Shown piece by piece: positions 42,610 through 53,840 of a DNA stretch of 64,000 bases (the first letter of the stretch is position 1; each line of letters begins with the position of its first letter). The DNA is from Darksidea phi (Eukaryota; Ascomycota; Dothideomycetes; Pleosporales; Lentitheciaceae), in the NCBI GenBank assembly GCA_030770425.1, contig JASJFT010000008.1, positions 186,001 through 250,000 on the forward strand, written 5' to 3'. Position numbers and translations under genes: made by a program. The notes under the pieces were generated by a model. The model saw only the letters and a list, made by a program, of their open reading frames with translations, did not search any database and was not told the origin of the DNA.

Positions 42610-43737
42610 TCAATAGTAGCCACACTCCTCGACCTCTTGTTGTGGTTTGTCGTACTTCCAACGGCTCCAGCGAGGTGAGTCCTTAGACTTTCGAAACTGC
42701 AAGCGGTTGGAGGTAATAAGAGCACTAGCATCGAGCCCGTAGTTGTGCTCCATACTGTACAAGATCTCCGCCTCTTCATCCACCGACCTCATGCCGACGA
42801 TATCTATCGAAGTCGGAATTGCCTGATGCATCCAATCGTGCTCGATGTTGAACAAAGGACGACAGCATCCCATTGCACAGAACGCATTCGTGTAGTTGAT
42901 CTCCACATAATCCATGGGTGGTGGGCTATTGTGTCCTTCCCACCAATGAAGCACATGCTTCATGTATGTCCACGTGCGGGTGTCGCCGTTGAGCGGAAGT
43001 TCTCTTACTATCTGATCGTGTAGCATACCAATCCGATCACTGCCTGTCATGCTCTCGAACGGCGTTGTATTTGGGTCGCTCGCCCAGTAATGGTGGTCGC
43101 GTGCCGCGGCTGGGTGGAGGACAAGATCCTTCATGCCCATCGTGAAGCTAATATTCCAGAGGTAATCTAAAGCGTTTTTCGGAGAAAAGTTGTCGGCCCG
43201 TCAGCCCTTGGGCTCATTCTGACACGGAGTACGGAACGGTTCTTGTAACTGCTAATGTAGAAGAAGTACAAAGAGATCTTTGGAAAGATACATGGGTTTT
43301 GCTTCAGCATGGGTCAGTGGACATACCCGTAGGATTGCCAACGACGGTCTCCGATAGTACCTTTTGTCTACAAGGCGTATTATATTGATCTGGTCGTACC
43401 ATGTATCCTTGAAGTAGACCTTCCCAACGACGAGTAGCTCGTCGTATACAAGGCATCTCAACTCTGGAGGTAGATCAAGGAACCGGAACGGAACAATCGT
43501 GGACTGAACATCTTCCATGTTCTCGATAATATCGCCAGGCTCGGCGTCTCCGATAGGCCGAATGTTTGTGACTGGTTGTTTGCCCTCAAGTGAGAGCGAA
43601 GCAGAGACCTGCGCCGGGCCTGCAAGTAGCTCCAATCCCTTGCCAGCCTGACAATGACAGCAGGTACAATGTCCAGCGCCGTCGCTTGTCGCCACCCTCA
43701 CACTCGCAGGCAGTAATTTCGAGATAGAGGCGCCCAT
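42610..43737 (-). pseudogene. F-box-like paralogue 3 with two in-frame nonsense codons
   Basis: One frame covers 376 codons from the ATG at 43737 (MGASIS, again a myristoylation pattern) to the stop at 42610. It is interrupted by TAG at 43252-43254 and TGA at 43201-43203. The N-terminal part has a Cys-rich HCTCCHC, then FRFLDLPPELRCLVYDELLVV and LSKDLFVLLLH-stop-QLQEPFR. The C-terminal part has YVEINYTNAFCAMGCCR. The TAG aligns with a Trp present in both paralogues, and the TGA is a likely former CGA. Both are C:G to T:A changes. A GTACTC...GCTGAC...TTTAG intron could remove the TGA but not the TAG. Readthrough or a recent nonsense allele are alternatives. Confidence 0.7.
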
Positions 43738-44824
43738 AACTGCGATTGTCGTCGGCTGAAAGGTCCGGATATCTCTATGCTGCCTCTAGCATAATAAGCC
43801 AGCACTCTACGCCCACAAACCCGGACGTACTCGCTCACAGCTCTACTGACACTTCACAAAAAATGCTGAGTAGTTCAAGATTCTGCGTGCTCGCGACGCG
43901 AAATCCTCGTAATGCCTTGCTCCCGCAACACCTGCAATCTGTCAGTAAACATTCCCACCCGCCAAAAGCAACATACTCAGCAGAACAGCGTGCGAGAGAT
44001 CACACAACGCCACGCCTCAAGCGCCCACAAAGAGGAGGATGCGATGTCGACAAGCTGTGGAGCCTATCAATTGATAGGAAGAGCAAGGTAAGAAGGTGTT
44101 GAAGTAGAGGAAACTGTGATATCGGTGAGCTGTTTCGGCTACCAGTTGATGGGAAGAGGAGTGCAGGAAAGCCGAAATAGAGCAAGTGAGTGGACGAAAG
44201 CTCTGCTATATATGGGAGTCGTAGTAAAGGACTGACGGTAAGAGACCGGAACGCAAGAGAAGATAATTTCTACTCTCACTAATCTCGCTCTCACTATGCT
44301 GGCCAATTGAGGATGATCATAACATAAAAAGGAAAGTGACACGACTGACGACAATAAATAACAGCCTAGGCCGGCTCTTGCGAGCTCATTTCATCTTATT
44401 TGAATTTTTTATTTGCGGTGGCTGAAACATCGGCCACCAGTGCGCATAGACACGAAAACAACACCACCATATCAGAAGAGACCGCAGTAAACATTTTGTG
44501 AAAGAGAGAATGAAATTTCGCGCCCTCGAATCAAGGACTCATCAGACGTGCGTGCTATCGATATTCAGCCGATCAGCCCGACCCTCTACAAAACAAGATG
44601 TTGGTGGAGGTAGTGATTAGAGGGATCAGAGGAGGAAGGGAGGGAAGTGGGATGAAATGTTGACTGGATGAAGATTTCGGAGTCTAGTGAAGCGAAGCCC
44701 TTAGCACCCTAGAGGAACCCTCATACCACGGGACCAGTTGAACCAGGCGTTGTGTACCTATATATCCGATGCACCAGACCGCGAACCCTCACTTTTGCCT
44801 CTCTGGATATAGCGTTTTCGACAT
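43738..44824. other. 1.1-kb intergenic
   Basis: Promoter side of paralogue 3 and 3' flank of the 14-3-3 gene. Two related 30-base stretches near 44055-44085 and 44127-44157 (AGCTGT...CTATCAATTGATAGGAAGAG and CTACCAGTTGATGGGAAGAG) form a diverged direct repeat; each also contains a short inverted repeat. No gene seen. Confidence 0.4.
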
Positions 44825-45834
<1,010 letters not shown>

Positions 45835-47102
45835 TGTGGAATTGGTGTATCTGAAGTATCTTACGTTAGCGGGAGAAGCAGAAGGCCAGCGCGCAATCGA
45901 TGACGCCGTCGAGCTTGTTGAGTGCGCCGGGTACCAGCGGGGGGTGAAGTGTGTGGGAGAGTGGAAAGTGCGGATGAGGCGAGCAATCGAAGATTTATAT
46001 CAAAAAACGCGCCAATTGGTGCCTGCTGCGAGCGGTCCTTTACTGTTTGCGTGCGCCGCACCTAGGGCGAACGAAGGAGCAAATGGCGGTCGCCTTGCAG
46101 GAACTGCACCCGAAACACTCGCGCAGATGTTGCACCGCCTACCCCCACGGCTGCCGCGACAAGGCTGAATGAGGCGGCCGGTTTGACGGAGGCAACGTCT
46201 CGATGGCACCCGCTGGCGGGCGTAGAGGGCGGCGAGAGAGCAAATTCGAGCCCGATCCGCGATATCGAGGTGGGATGACGAAAGAGGGCTGTGGGGTACT
46301 TACGAAGGAAGGTGTAGCGAGGACGATATGTTTGCAAGAGAGGCGGGGTAGACTGTGGAGTGGAGGGCAAGAAACTGAGTGTAGGTCTCTCGAAGAGCGT
46401 GGTCTGGTGTTGATATACGAGGGGTTGAGGACGAAAGGTCAAAGCGAGCGGTAGCGTAAGTGCCCACTGCCAAGCCGCTGGTCGATCGTGCCTGCGAGGA
46501 GGCCAGAATGGGGGCCCTTTCTCTTCACTCCCCAAATTTGGTGATTCCTGCTGGGCAATCGGATGGCTCTAGTTAGAGGTACATTCAAGCGCCCGCTTAC
46601 AATCCTTGGGTTGGGTGTGACGAGACTGTCATGCCCCGCCATGTCTAGCCATTCACCCTCGGCGTTGCACGATGCATAGCGATACACAAGCTCGACCAAG
46701 CAATGCTAGACACTCTCATGCTGGCATGTGGAAAGGTGGCATGTGGAAAGGCGCCATCGTTGGGAGACTGCCGTAATCCGGATTGCAGGCCGGCGTTATG
46801 GCGAGTGTCTCGGCCATGGTTAGGCTTTTTGACGGGTGTCAATCACGGCCCGCAACGAACATGTACTTGCCAAACGCTGGTTTACATACCGTAGACCATG
46901 TAGCAAGTAGCACATCTATCGATGCAGCAGTACACATGTATTGGTCGAAAGATTGTGGTATATCTCACGTGACTGCCCAACCTCGAATGACGCAGGCACC
47001 CCAAGCTCTACCTCCTACTGCTCGCGCCAAAGCTCATCACACCACTTTCATCTACCCATAAAGCCATCACCACCACCTCAATCGCACATCTCGTCCGCAA
47101 TC
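45835..47102. other. Divergent region between 14-3-3 and IF1
   Basis: About 1.27 kb. It should contain the long 5' leader of the 14-3-3 gene and the promoter of the IF1 gene. A perfect tandem duplication of a 14-base unit (GGCATGTGGAAAGG) lies near 46724-46752. A 157-codon minus-strand ORF (46062-46535) is Pro/Ser-rich and is probably not real. Confidence 0.4.
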
Positions 47103-47583
47103 ATGCTCCGCACAGCTATCATCAAGAACATCCGTCCCGCGTCGGCGCGCCTCTTCTCCGTCTCCACTCGTGCCATGGCCAGCGGTGACACCGGCTCTGC
47201 GGCCTCAAGGCCGGGTGGCTCACGGTCCGCGTAAGCCCGCCAGCATCATGAACAGCTCGAATCAAGGTGGATGCCGCTGACAATTGGCCCCGTAGTGACG
47301 CCTTTACCAAGCGCGAGACTGCCGCTGAGGAGATGTATATCAGGGCGGAGGAGAAGGCCAAGCACGTCTACTGCAGTTGTTCAACACAATGGATGAAGGC
47401 TAACCTGATGTAGGCTCCACGCCATCAAGGCGAAGCTCCAGCAGCAGCAACAGCATGTTAACGAATTGATAAAGCACATGTACGTTCGCCCGATTCCCCC
47501 TACGAGAACCGTGAACACTGACGACGGATAATAGCGACGATGTTACCAAGGAGGGTAACGGTCAAGGCGAGTCGCAACACTAG
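47103..47583 (+). CDS. INH1: Mitochondrial F1F0-ATPase inhibitor (IF1/Inh1)
   Basis: Four exons (47103-47230, 47296-47361, 47414-47479, 47535-47583) give 102 residues. The first 25 residues (MLRTAIIKNIRPASARLFSVS) are a mitochondrial presequence. The mature part starts after a Gly/Ser linker with the minimal inhibitory sequence DAFTKREAAEEMYIRAEEK. It continues into the coiled coil LHAIKAKLQQQQQHVNELIKHI. IF1 blocks ATP hydrolysis by the synthase when the matrix acidifies. The second intron (47362-47413) can only be joined in frame by a GC-AG pair. The others are GT-AG. Confidence 0.88.
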
Positions 47584-47866
47584 ACATTTACAAACAAGGG
47601 AGAAACTGTGAGGACAGCGATGAAGTGGAAGACAATCAAGGCAGACTGAGCGTGGCTCTGATTGCCAGATTTTGCATGCACGTACCTCTTACCTCTTTGT
47701 ACAACATCATTGGACAAAACTTGAATCTCGATTCTCACATCTTCACTGCATGCATTTTCCAAGTGTGGGCGCTTACACTATACGCCTTATATTCGTCCCA
47801 TAAGTGCTTTCGGTTTGTGTCAAGCTTAAGTTTTTATCACCAACGTGTAGCCCAAAAGGTACGTGT

Positions 47867-50176
47867 CTACGAGACACCCCCGAATCGATCCGTCCGACCA
47901 CCTCTCAAGCTCCGATAGAAGCCTTCAGTTTGATCCGTACCAAGCCCGTTCCAACCATTAGTGCCCACGCGCTGGGTTTCCTTCTGTGCCTTCGCAATCT
48001 TCTCCGCAAGCTGTTGAGTGCCTTGGTCGATGAGCTGGAGTTGCGAGAGTTGCGAGTTGAGGACGCGAACGACCTTGGTCAACTGATCGAGATTAGCTTT
48101 TAGCTCTCCATGACAAAAGATCTCATGTACTTACAGGATCGTCAGGCTTGCCTGTTTTGCTCAAGGTCTGGGATGTGGAGTTGATCTCCTCAATCATCTC
48201 AGTGAGATCCTTGTTCAGCTCATTGAGCCTGTCTTGTAGTTTCTCGGCGAGTTTGTAACTATTACGCCTATCAGTCTAAGGCGCCCGGCGCAATCATCAG
48301 TTGAAGCGGGCAAGAAAAATCAACATACGTGTTCTCGCGCTCCTGGTCCGGTCCGCGTAGGCCATCAGACCTACCGCTGACGCCGTGGAGTTTCATCATA
48401 TTCTCAATCTCTTTTTCGTAACGGTCAAGATACGAATCCAACTCCTTTTGATTTTCTTCCATATTCGTCAACTGCCTCTCCACCTCCGCTGCATCACGTT
48501 CTGCTGTGAATGTTTTCGCATACAGTTGCTTTACCTTATCCGAGTTCTCAACTAGTGCTCGATCCCACTTTGCAACTGTCTCAGCTTGTTGTTGAAATTC
48601 CTTTTGGTACTTTGACAGATCTGCGGCCCAGCGTGTGATGATCTCGTCCATGGACTTGTTTTTCAGTCGGGACTGTGCTGAGGGCGCAGGACCAACGGTA
48701 GAGCTCCCGAGCCCACTCTTGGCTGCGTCGCCTGACGCCGCCGTGGTAGTTCCGGCGGCAGCTGCGGGTGCTGTGGTGGTTGAGGTGGCTGGCTGGGTTG
48801 TCGTACCCGCGGGTTTGCTGAAGAGCGAGGACGCTGGCGCGCTCGTTGATACGGTCGCTGCGCTCGCTGACGTACTGCCTCCACCAATATTAGAAAACAT
48901 TGATGGGCCCGACGTGGAAGTGGTCGTAGTCCCTGCAGTTGCTGCTGTTGTTGAAGCGCCAGATGCAGGAGTGGTCGAGGTAGGCGTAGCTCCACCGAGC
49001 TTAGGGAAGCCATATCCACCAGAGCTTCCACCCCCAGCGGCGCTAGATCCCGTGTCTGCTGACGGGAACATGGTCTTGGGAGCTTCCGTAGCTGCGGGAG
49101 CAGGCTTGTTGCCGGTTAGACTTGGAGGATTTGCGGAGGTAGTTGCAGGCTGTGACGAGGCTGGCTGAGTCGAAGCTGGTGTCGTTCCAAGGCTGAAGGT
49201 GGGTGCTTTGCTCGCTGGGGTCGCGGAAGGTGTTGTGCTACCGAGGTTTCCGAATAAAGACGACTTTGGTGTAGCCTGCGTGCCTTGTGTTCCGGATTGG
49301 GCTGCACCACCAAAAAGACCCAGACTTGAAGGGGCGGGAGACGGTTGAGCAGTAGTGCCCTTGTTGGCATCAGTCGACGTGGCTTTGTTGCCAAACCCGC
49401 TGAAAAGGTTCGAGCCACCTGGAGTAGTACCCGGTGGTTTCGCCCCGCTCGAATCCGGGGCGGCAGAGCCAAACATACTTGGTGTAGAAGACGTCAAGGG
49501 AGCTTCTGGCTTCGAGACACCGAACAACGATGACGTTCCAGTATTCGTGCCGGTTTGGGAGGATTGAGCGCCGAACAGACTATTGCCCGGAGGTGGACCG
49601 GCTGGCGTGGTTGAAGGCAGAGAGAATGTCTTGTTCGGTGCAGGTGTCGCGGCCGGAGTTGATGATCCTATTTTTTGAGAATTAGCTTTCCGCCTGCCTG
49701 AGGAGGATTTCCATAGCTCAACGTGGGTACGAACCTGTAGCGTTTCCAAATGCGAAGGATGGAGTAGATGTCGCGGGCGTTCCTCCCGTCGGTGCGCCAG
49801 CATTAGAAGTATTTCCAGCTCCAGCAAAAAGACCTGGGGATGCTGACGGCTTCGCTGCACCTCCCCCAGCATTGCCGAATGAGAACGGACTGGTTGCTGG
49901 CTGAGAAGCACCCGATGTTGTCGGAGCACCTCCGAAGAGTCCGCTAGCAGGCTTGCTCGCGGCCGGCGTGTTGGAGCCTCCAAACAGTGTTGACGATCCG
50001 GAACTTGAAGTAGCTCCTCCGCCTCCCCCAAACAATCCAGCGCCGGGAGTGCTGGTGCTTGTGTTTGCATTGTTACCGAAGATGGATGGTGTGCCGCCAG
50101 ACCCGGCTGTTGCGCCAAAAAGAGGCTTATTTGGCGTGTTACTGCCGCCGCCGGGCTGTGAGAAGTTGAAGGCCAT
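47867..50176 (-). CDS. NSP1: Nucleoporin NSP1 (Nup62 family)
   Basis: Four exons (49735-50176, 48329-49667, 48135-48258, 47867-48082) give 706 residues. Residues 1 to about 470 are Ser/Thr/Gly/Pro-rich with many FG, LFG and FGN repeats (NKPLFGATAG, PSIFGNN, GLFGGG, SSLFGNLG), the disordered permeability-barrier region. Residues about 480-706 form the Nsp1_C coiled coil, starting SRLKNKSMDEIITRWAADLS and continuing through LDSYLDRYEKEIENMM and VVRVLNSQLSQLQLIDQGTQ. NSP1 forms the central channel trimer with Nup57 and Nup49 and a cytoplasmic subcomplex with Nup82. Intron 1 has an atypical GTTCGT donor. Antisense ORFs here are shadows of the biased composition. Confidence 0.94.
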
Positions 50177-50683
50177 TGTTTGCGAGTATATCGACGCTAC
50201 CGAGAGAGCTTTAGGCGCGTTCGGACGATGGTGGTGCTGTCGCGGAGCTATTTACCGGTGGATAGCTGAAGCGCGACTGCAGGGCCGAATACGCGGCCAC
50301 ACAAGGAACAGCGTCGCGTGGGAAAAGATGGAGCTGGGAGAATTTGCTGCGATTAATGGACGCGACTCGAGCTCGCAACATCACCAGTCGCCGTGTTGCC
50401 AGCTCCCAAAACTTAGGCAAGCATGCAGCGTGCCAAGACACTACGGGGAATCATTGCACCGCTCCTTCTCAGTTCCAGACCCCGCGTGCCCATTAGGTTG
50501 TACCTGACACTGTGACGACAAGCATCAGGCCGCCTCCGCACAGCTCAGCATTGCTCTGCACCTTCACCTTCACCTACTTCGGTCTGACCACCGTCCTATC
50601 TAAGTTTTCCTAGCCCACATCACCCCTAAACGCCTAGCCTACACCCCTTCTGTTATTGCAGACGCAAACATCATATAGCCGCC
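50177..50683. promoter_or_regulatory. Shared promoter between NSP1 and the DUF5102/Laa2-like gene
   Basis: 507 bases between divergent ATGs. A pyrimidine-rich tract (about 50560-50660) precedes the plus-strand ATG. A GCACCTTCACCTTCACCTAC direct repeat of CACCTT lies near 50557-50576. No clear TATA box. Confidence 0.4.
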
Positions 50684-52356
50684 ATGACAGACGAGCTGGC
50701 ACCTCCCCGTAAGAGTACTGAGCTACAAGACTCCGGGGCGCATGAGCTCGGTACGTCCATTGTCTAGCAGGCGGAAGTCTTTCTCTAATCCGGGCTTAGA
50801 GTCTTCCAGCGACGAGCACTTCTCGGATGCCTCCGAAGGCCGTCTCAAGCAAGGCGAAGCCGCTAGGTCCAATGCTACGTCCCCGGTTCCGGTCACGCGT
50901 GTGGAACGCGTAGATGACCAACCCAGCTACGGCGAAGTGCCCGGCACAGACGCATACTCGAAGAGAGCCCAAGATGCCGTCCCTGACGAGGTGGAAATCG
51001 TCCCGGAAGGGTCGCGGAGCCGCAGTGCTTCTAGAGTCAGCTCTAGCGACCGTCCGTTAACCCCTGGAGGCACACCCGTCCCCAAAACCGTGGTCGAGAA
51101 ACTGGACCCCAATGCACCCAGTTACGGTGATGTCCCCGGCACGCTTGCCTACGAGGCTCGTGCTGCAGACGCTGTTCCTGACGTGGTTGTGAAGGTGCCC
51201 GATGCCCCAGAGCCGAAACGCAAGGGTACGTAGGCGAGTTCTCTTTGCTCCCTGCGTTCGATTGACGGAAGAAGGGTCGCCAACAACCTCGACAAACAGA
51301 TCTCCTATGAACTCCGACAAAGAAGACGACGACGACGACGCAGACCAGGCCGATGCATCTGCGGATGATTCCCGTGACGATACCAATGGCAACGACGAGG
51401 CTGTGGATGACGGCGAATTCGGCGATGATTTTGATGACTTTGAGGAGGGCGGCGACGGGGACGATTTTGGGGATTTCGACGATGGGTTTCAGCAGGGCGA
51501 GGAACATGCAGAGACTACGTTTGACAAACCCCCCGATCAACCTCCTGTACCCGCCTCTTCTCTAGGCCCTGTAAGTCAGCAATATTCAATCCTAAGCCAA
51601 CTGTCCTCTGAAGTTCTTGCGTTGCGGTGATGTGTAGGCTGATGTAGAGATGCGCAGCCCGTCCTGGATTTCGAAGACCTCACGACGCCTGAGGACATTG
51701 TCAATGCTACACAACCGTATATTGATGAAATATACCCGTCGATGAAAGATGTACCTAGCATATCCACCACGAATCAAGGCCCTCTGCGATCAATCTTTCT
51801 ATCGGAAAGAAGTGAATCATTGTGGTCGCAGCTCGTTGCCCCTCCACCCCTTCAGCCACCAGACTGGGTCCGCTCTCGGATACGTCGCCTGTTTTTGGTA
51901 TCTCTCGGTGTTCCCGTTGACCTCGACGAGATTCTGCCAGCCTCGAAACAGAAGAAGCTTGTACTTCCATCGATACACATTCATGGCGAGAAGTCACCAC
52001 GACCTTCAGCAGACGGCCGCAACGGCGCTCTTGGACGAGTAAAGAAAGAAAACACATCATCTACCTCGGTAGATTCTTCCGCATCTAAGTCGGAAAGAAA
52101 GCGCAAAGGCCCGCCGCCCCCTCCGCAACTAGACATCAGCTCGACGACGCAACTGTGCGCTACGACTGATGCTGCACTCGGCAACTTCACAGACGAGGAG
52201 CTGCAGGCCCACATCAAGCGGCTAGAAGAGCTCAAGCAGCGTGCGAATGAGGTGTTTGAATATTGGCAAAAGCGTATGGAGAGCGCACTCGGGGACAAAG
52301 ACGCCTTTGAGCAAGTCATCGAAAGCTTAGTTGCGCACGCGAAAAAACTTAGGTGA
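50684..52356 (+). CDS. DUF5102 / Laa2-like AP-1 accessory protein (tentative)
   Basis: Four exons (50684-50750, 50800-51229, 51300-51570, 51658-52356) give about 488 residues. Two copies of the unit PSYG[ED]VPGT-x-AY-x2-RA-x-DAVPD lie in exon 2. Exon 3 is strongly acidic and ends with DDFDDFEEGG and DDFGDFDDGF. Exon 4 is helical with LDFEDLTTPEDIVNATQPYI, PPDWVRSRIRRLFLVSLGVPVDLDE and a C-terminal coiled coil. The D-F-G-x-F/DF motifs resemble ligands for clathrin-adaptor gamma-ear domains, and the overall plan matches the fungal DUF5102 group that includes yeast Laa2, which helps recruit AP-1. Exon 2/3 splicing uses a GTAGGC donor, chosen because GTACGT four bases earlier breaks the frame. 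Confidence 0.6.
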
Positions 52357-53840
52357 AGGAGTACCATCAGATTGGTTCCTTTGTGTGGCCCGTCGGATCA
52401 GCCATCAAGGAAATGCCAGATGACGACGGGGCTTCAAGACCCAGCGTTGGTGGCATGGCGGTCAGTCCTGCAATGCGCCTCCAGAAAAGCAATGGTCGCA
52501 GGCGAAAGAGGGATTGCGCCTGACTTTTGGCTTGTACAACGCCGAGAGTCAAACGGAGTGGTTCGGCGGGGTTATTGCGGATATTACTGGATGAATGATA
52601 CCTAACTGGGTTGGGTGGATGAAGGACTGAACGCTCTCCGTCTTTTTCGCGCTTAGCCACGCCGGGAGGGGTGCGGGACGCCCGTTGACAGCTGGACGGG
52701 AAAGGGAGTGTTGAATGTTTCCGCGCGGAATCTGTAGAGTGCACAGAACGCCATAGAGCGACGATCAAACAGGGGCGCGGTTACCTTACTTCTGCTGAGA
52801 TGTTCCTCCGGAGCTTATGGATCGCATGCTCCCCGATGCGTGAATGCTAACTCCTACATCAAGGGAAGATCGTCGACTTAGCCCACACAAGGGTGGATAG
52901 AGGTTTCGTACATGCGGGATCGCTTTTCTCAGGGGCCTCGTCACGTGGTCACGGCGGACAACGGTCTCTCGTGGGCCAGATTTTGCCCCCTCCTATTCGA
53001 CTCGCTACAGCTGCATGCCGAGGCGCGCCTCTACGGTGCTATTCGTTAACATTTCTTACGGCAGGTCACACGCAATCAGACGGCGCAAGGAATGCCAGCG
53101 GCGGTAGAACTTCGCCAGCTATGCAGCGTCATCTCATCTTATCGTGCGCCTGGGAATGTGGTCTTTGAGCCTACTCTCCGCCTATGACATCATAGGCGTT
53201 TTTCTGCACTTCCTCAGGTGGTAATGTTGCGATGAGTTGACGCCTACGCTTTGGATTAATTATTGCGTCCACTGGCGGTAGCAGCGCCGACATCCGCACG
53301 ACACGGCGGCGGGCTAGCCGGGAAGAGAATGAAGCCGTGGCATACGGCATTAGAGATGGGGTCGGGGGTTGGGTCAGGGTGCTTCGCTAAGCTGCTGTAG
53401 CGTTGCTGGAGGAGAACGACTGGGACTTCTTTGTATAAGATTATCGCCGACCCGGTGTTCCAGATTCAACCTAGCAGCGCTCATCGCTGCCTCACTTTGC
53501 TCCTCCAGATTGTTGCTGTCTGCCGTGAAGCCTTGCAGTGCGCCCGCTACAACGCTCACTCATTCTCCAAAGCCGTCAGCAAGAGCCGCCCTCGACCCCC
53601 AGCACCACTCTCGCCAACCCCAAACCCTCGCCCAAGACAGCGGGGGCTTTCCCGGTCGACCTCCACGACAGCCCTAACGCTGGTCCTCTAGCGTGTCACG
53701 ACGACAATTCTCCTCGCCGTCCTGCCCTGCTAATCCTCCGCGTTGCTCTGCCATCGACCGCCACATCCTCCCTCCCAAGGCTGAGCGCCTGTTTTCCCCA
53801 TGCTCATCTAGCAGGCCAGCATTACAGCCTCGACGTCGCG
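52357..53840. other. 1.5-kb intergenic upstream of the histidine kinase
   Basis: 3' flank of the Laa2-like gene and a long promoter/leader for the kinase. It holds a 9-bp-arm palindrome at 53179-53198 with TGACATCA at its centre. The kinase frame is open upstream to 53538, but that stretch is Pro/Ser/Arg-rich and likely untranslated. Confidence 0.45.
53179..53198. promoter_or_regulatory. Palindrome with CRE-like core
   Basis: CGCCTATGA-CA-TCATAGGCG: nine-base arms are perfect around a two-base centre, creating TGACATCA, one base from the ATF/CREB site TGACGTCA. It lies about 640 bases before the kinase ATG. ATF/CREB bZIP factors act in the same osmotic-stress pathway, but binding is only a suggestion. 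Confidence 0.3.

Noticed and set aside
46062..46535. 157-codon minus-strand ORF upstream of 14-3-3
   Set aside because: Pro/Ser/Arg-rich and without domain features; better explained as the 14-3-3 promoter and leader.
48635..49168. 177-codon plus-strand ORF inside NSP1
   Set aside because: Val/Ala-rich reverse image of the Ser/Thr/Gly repeat region; composition explains the open frame.
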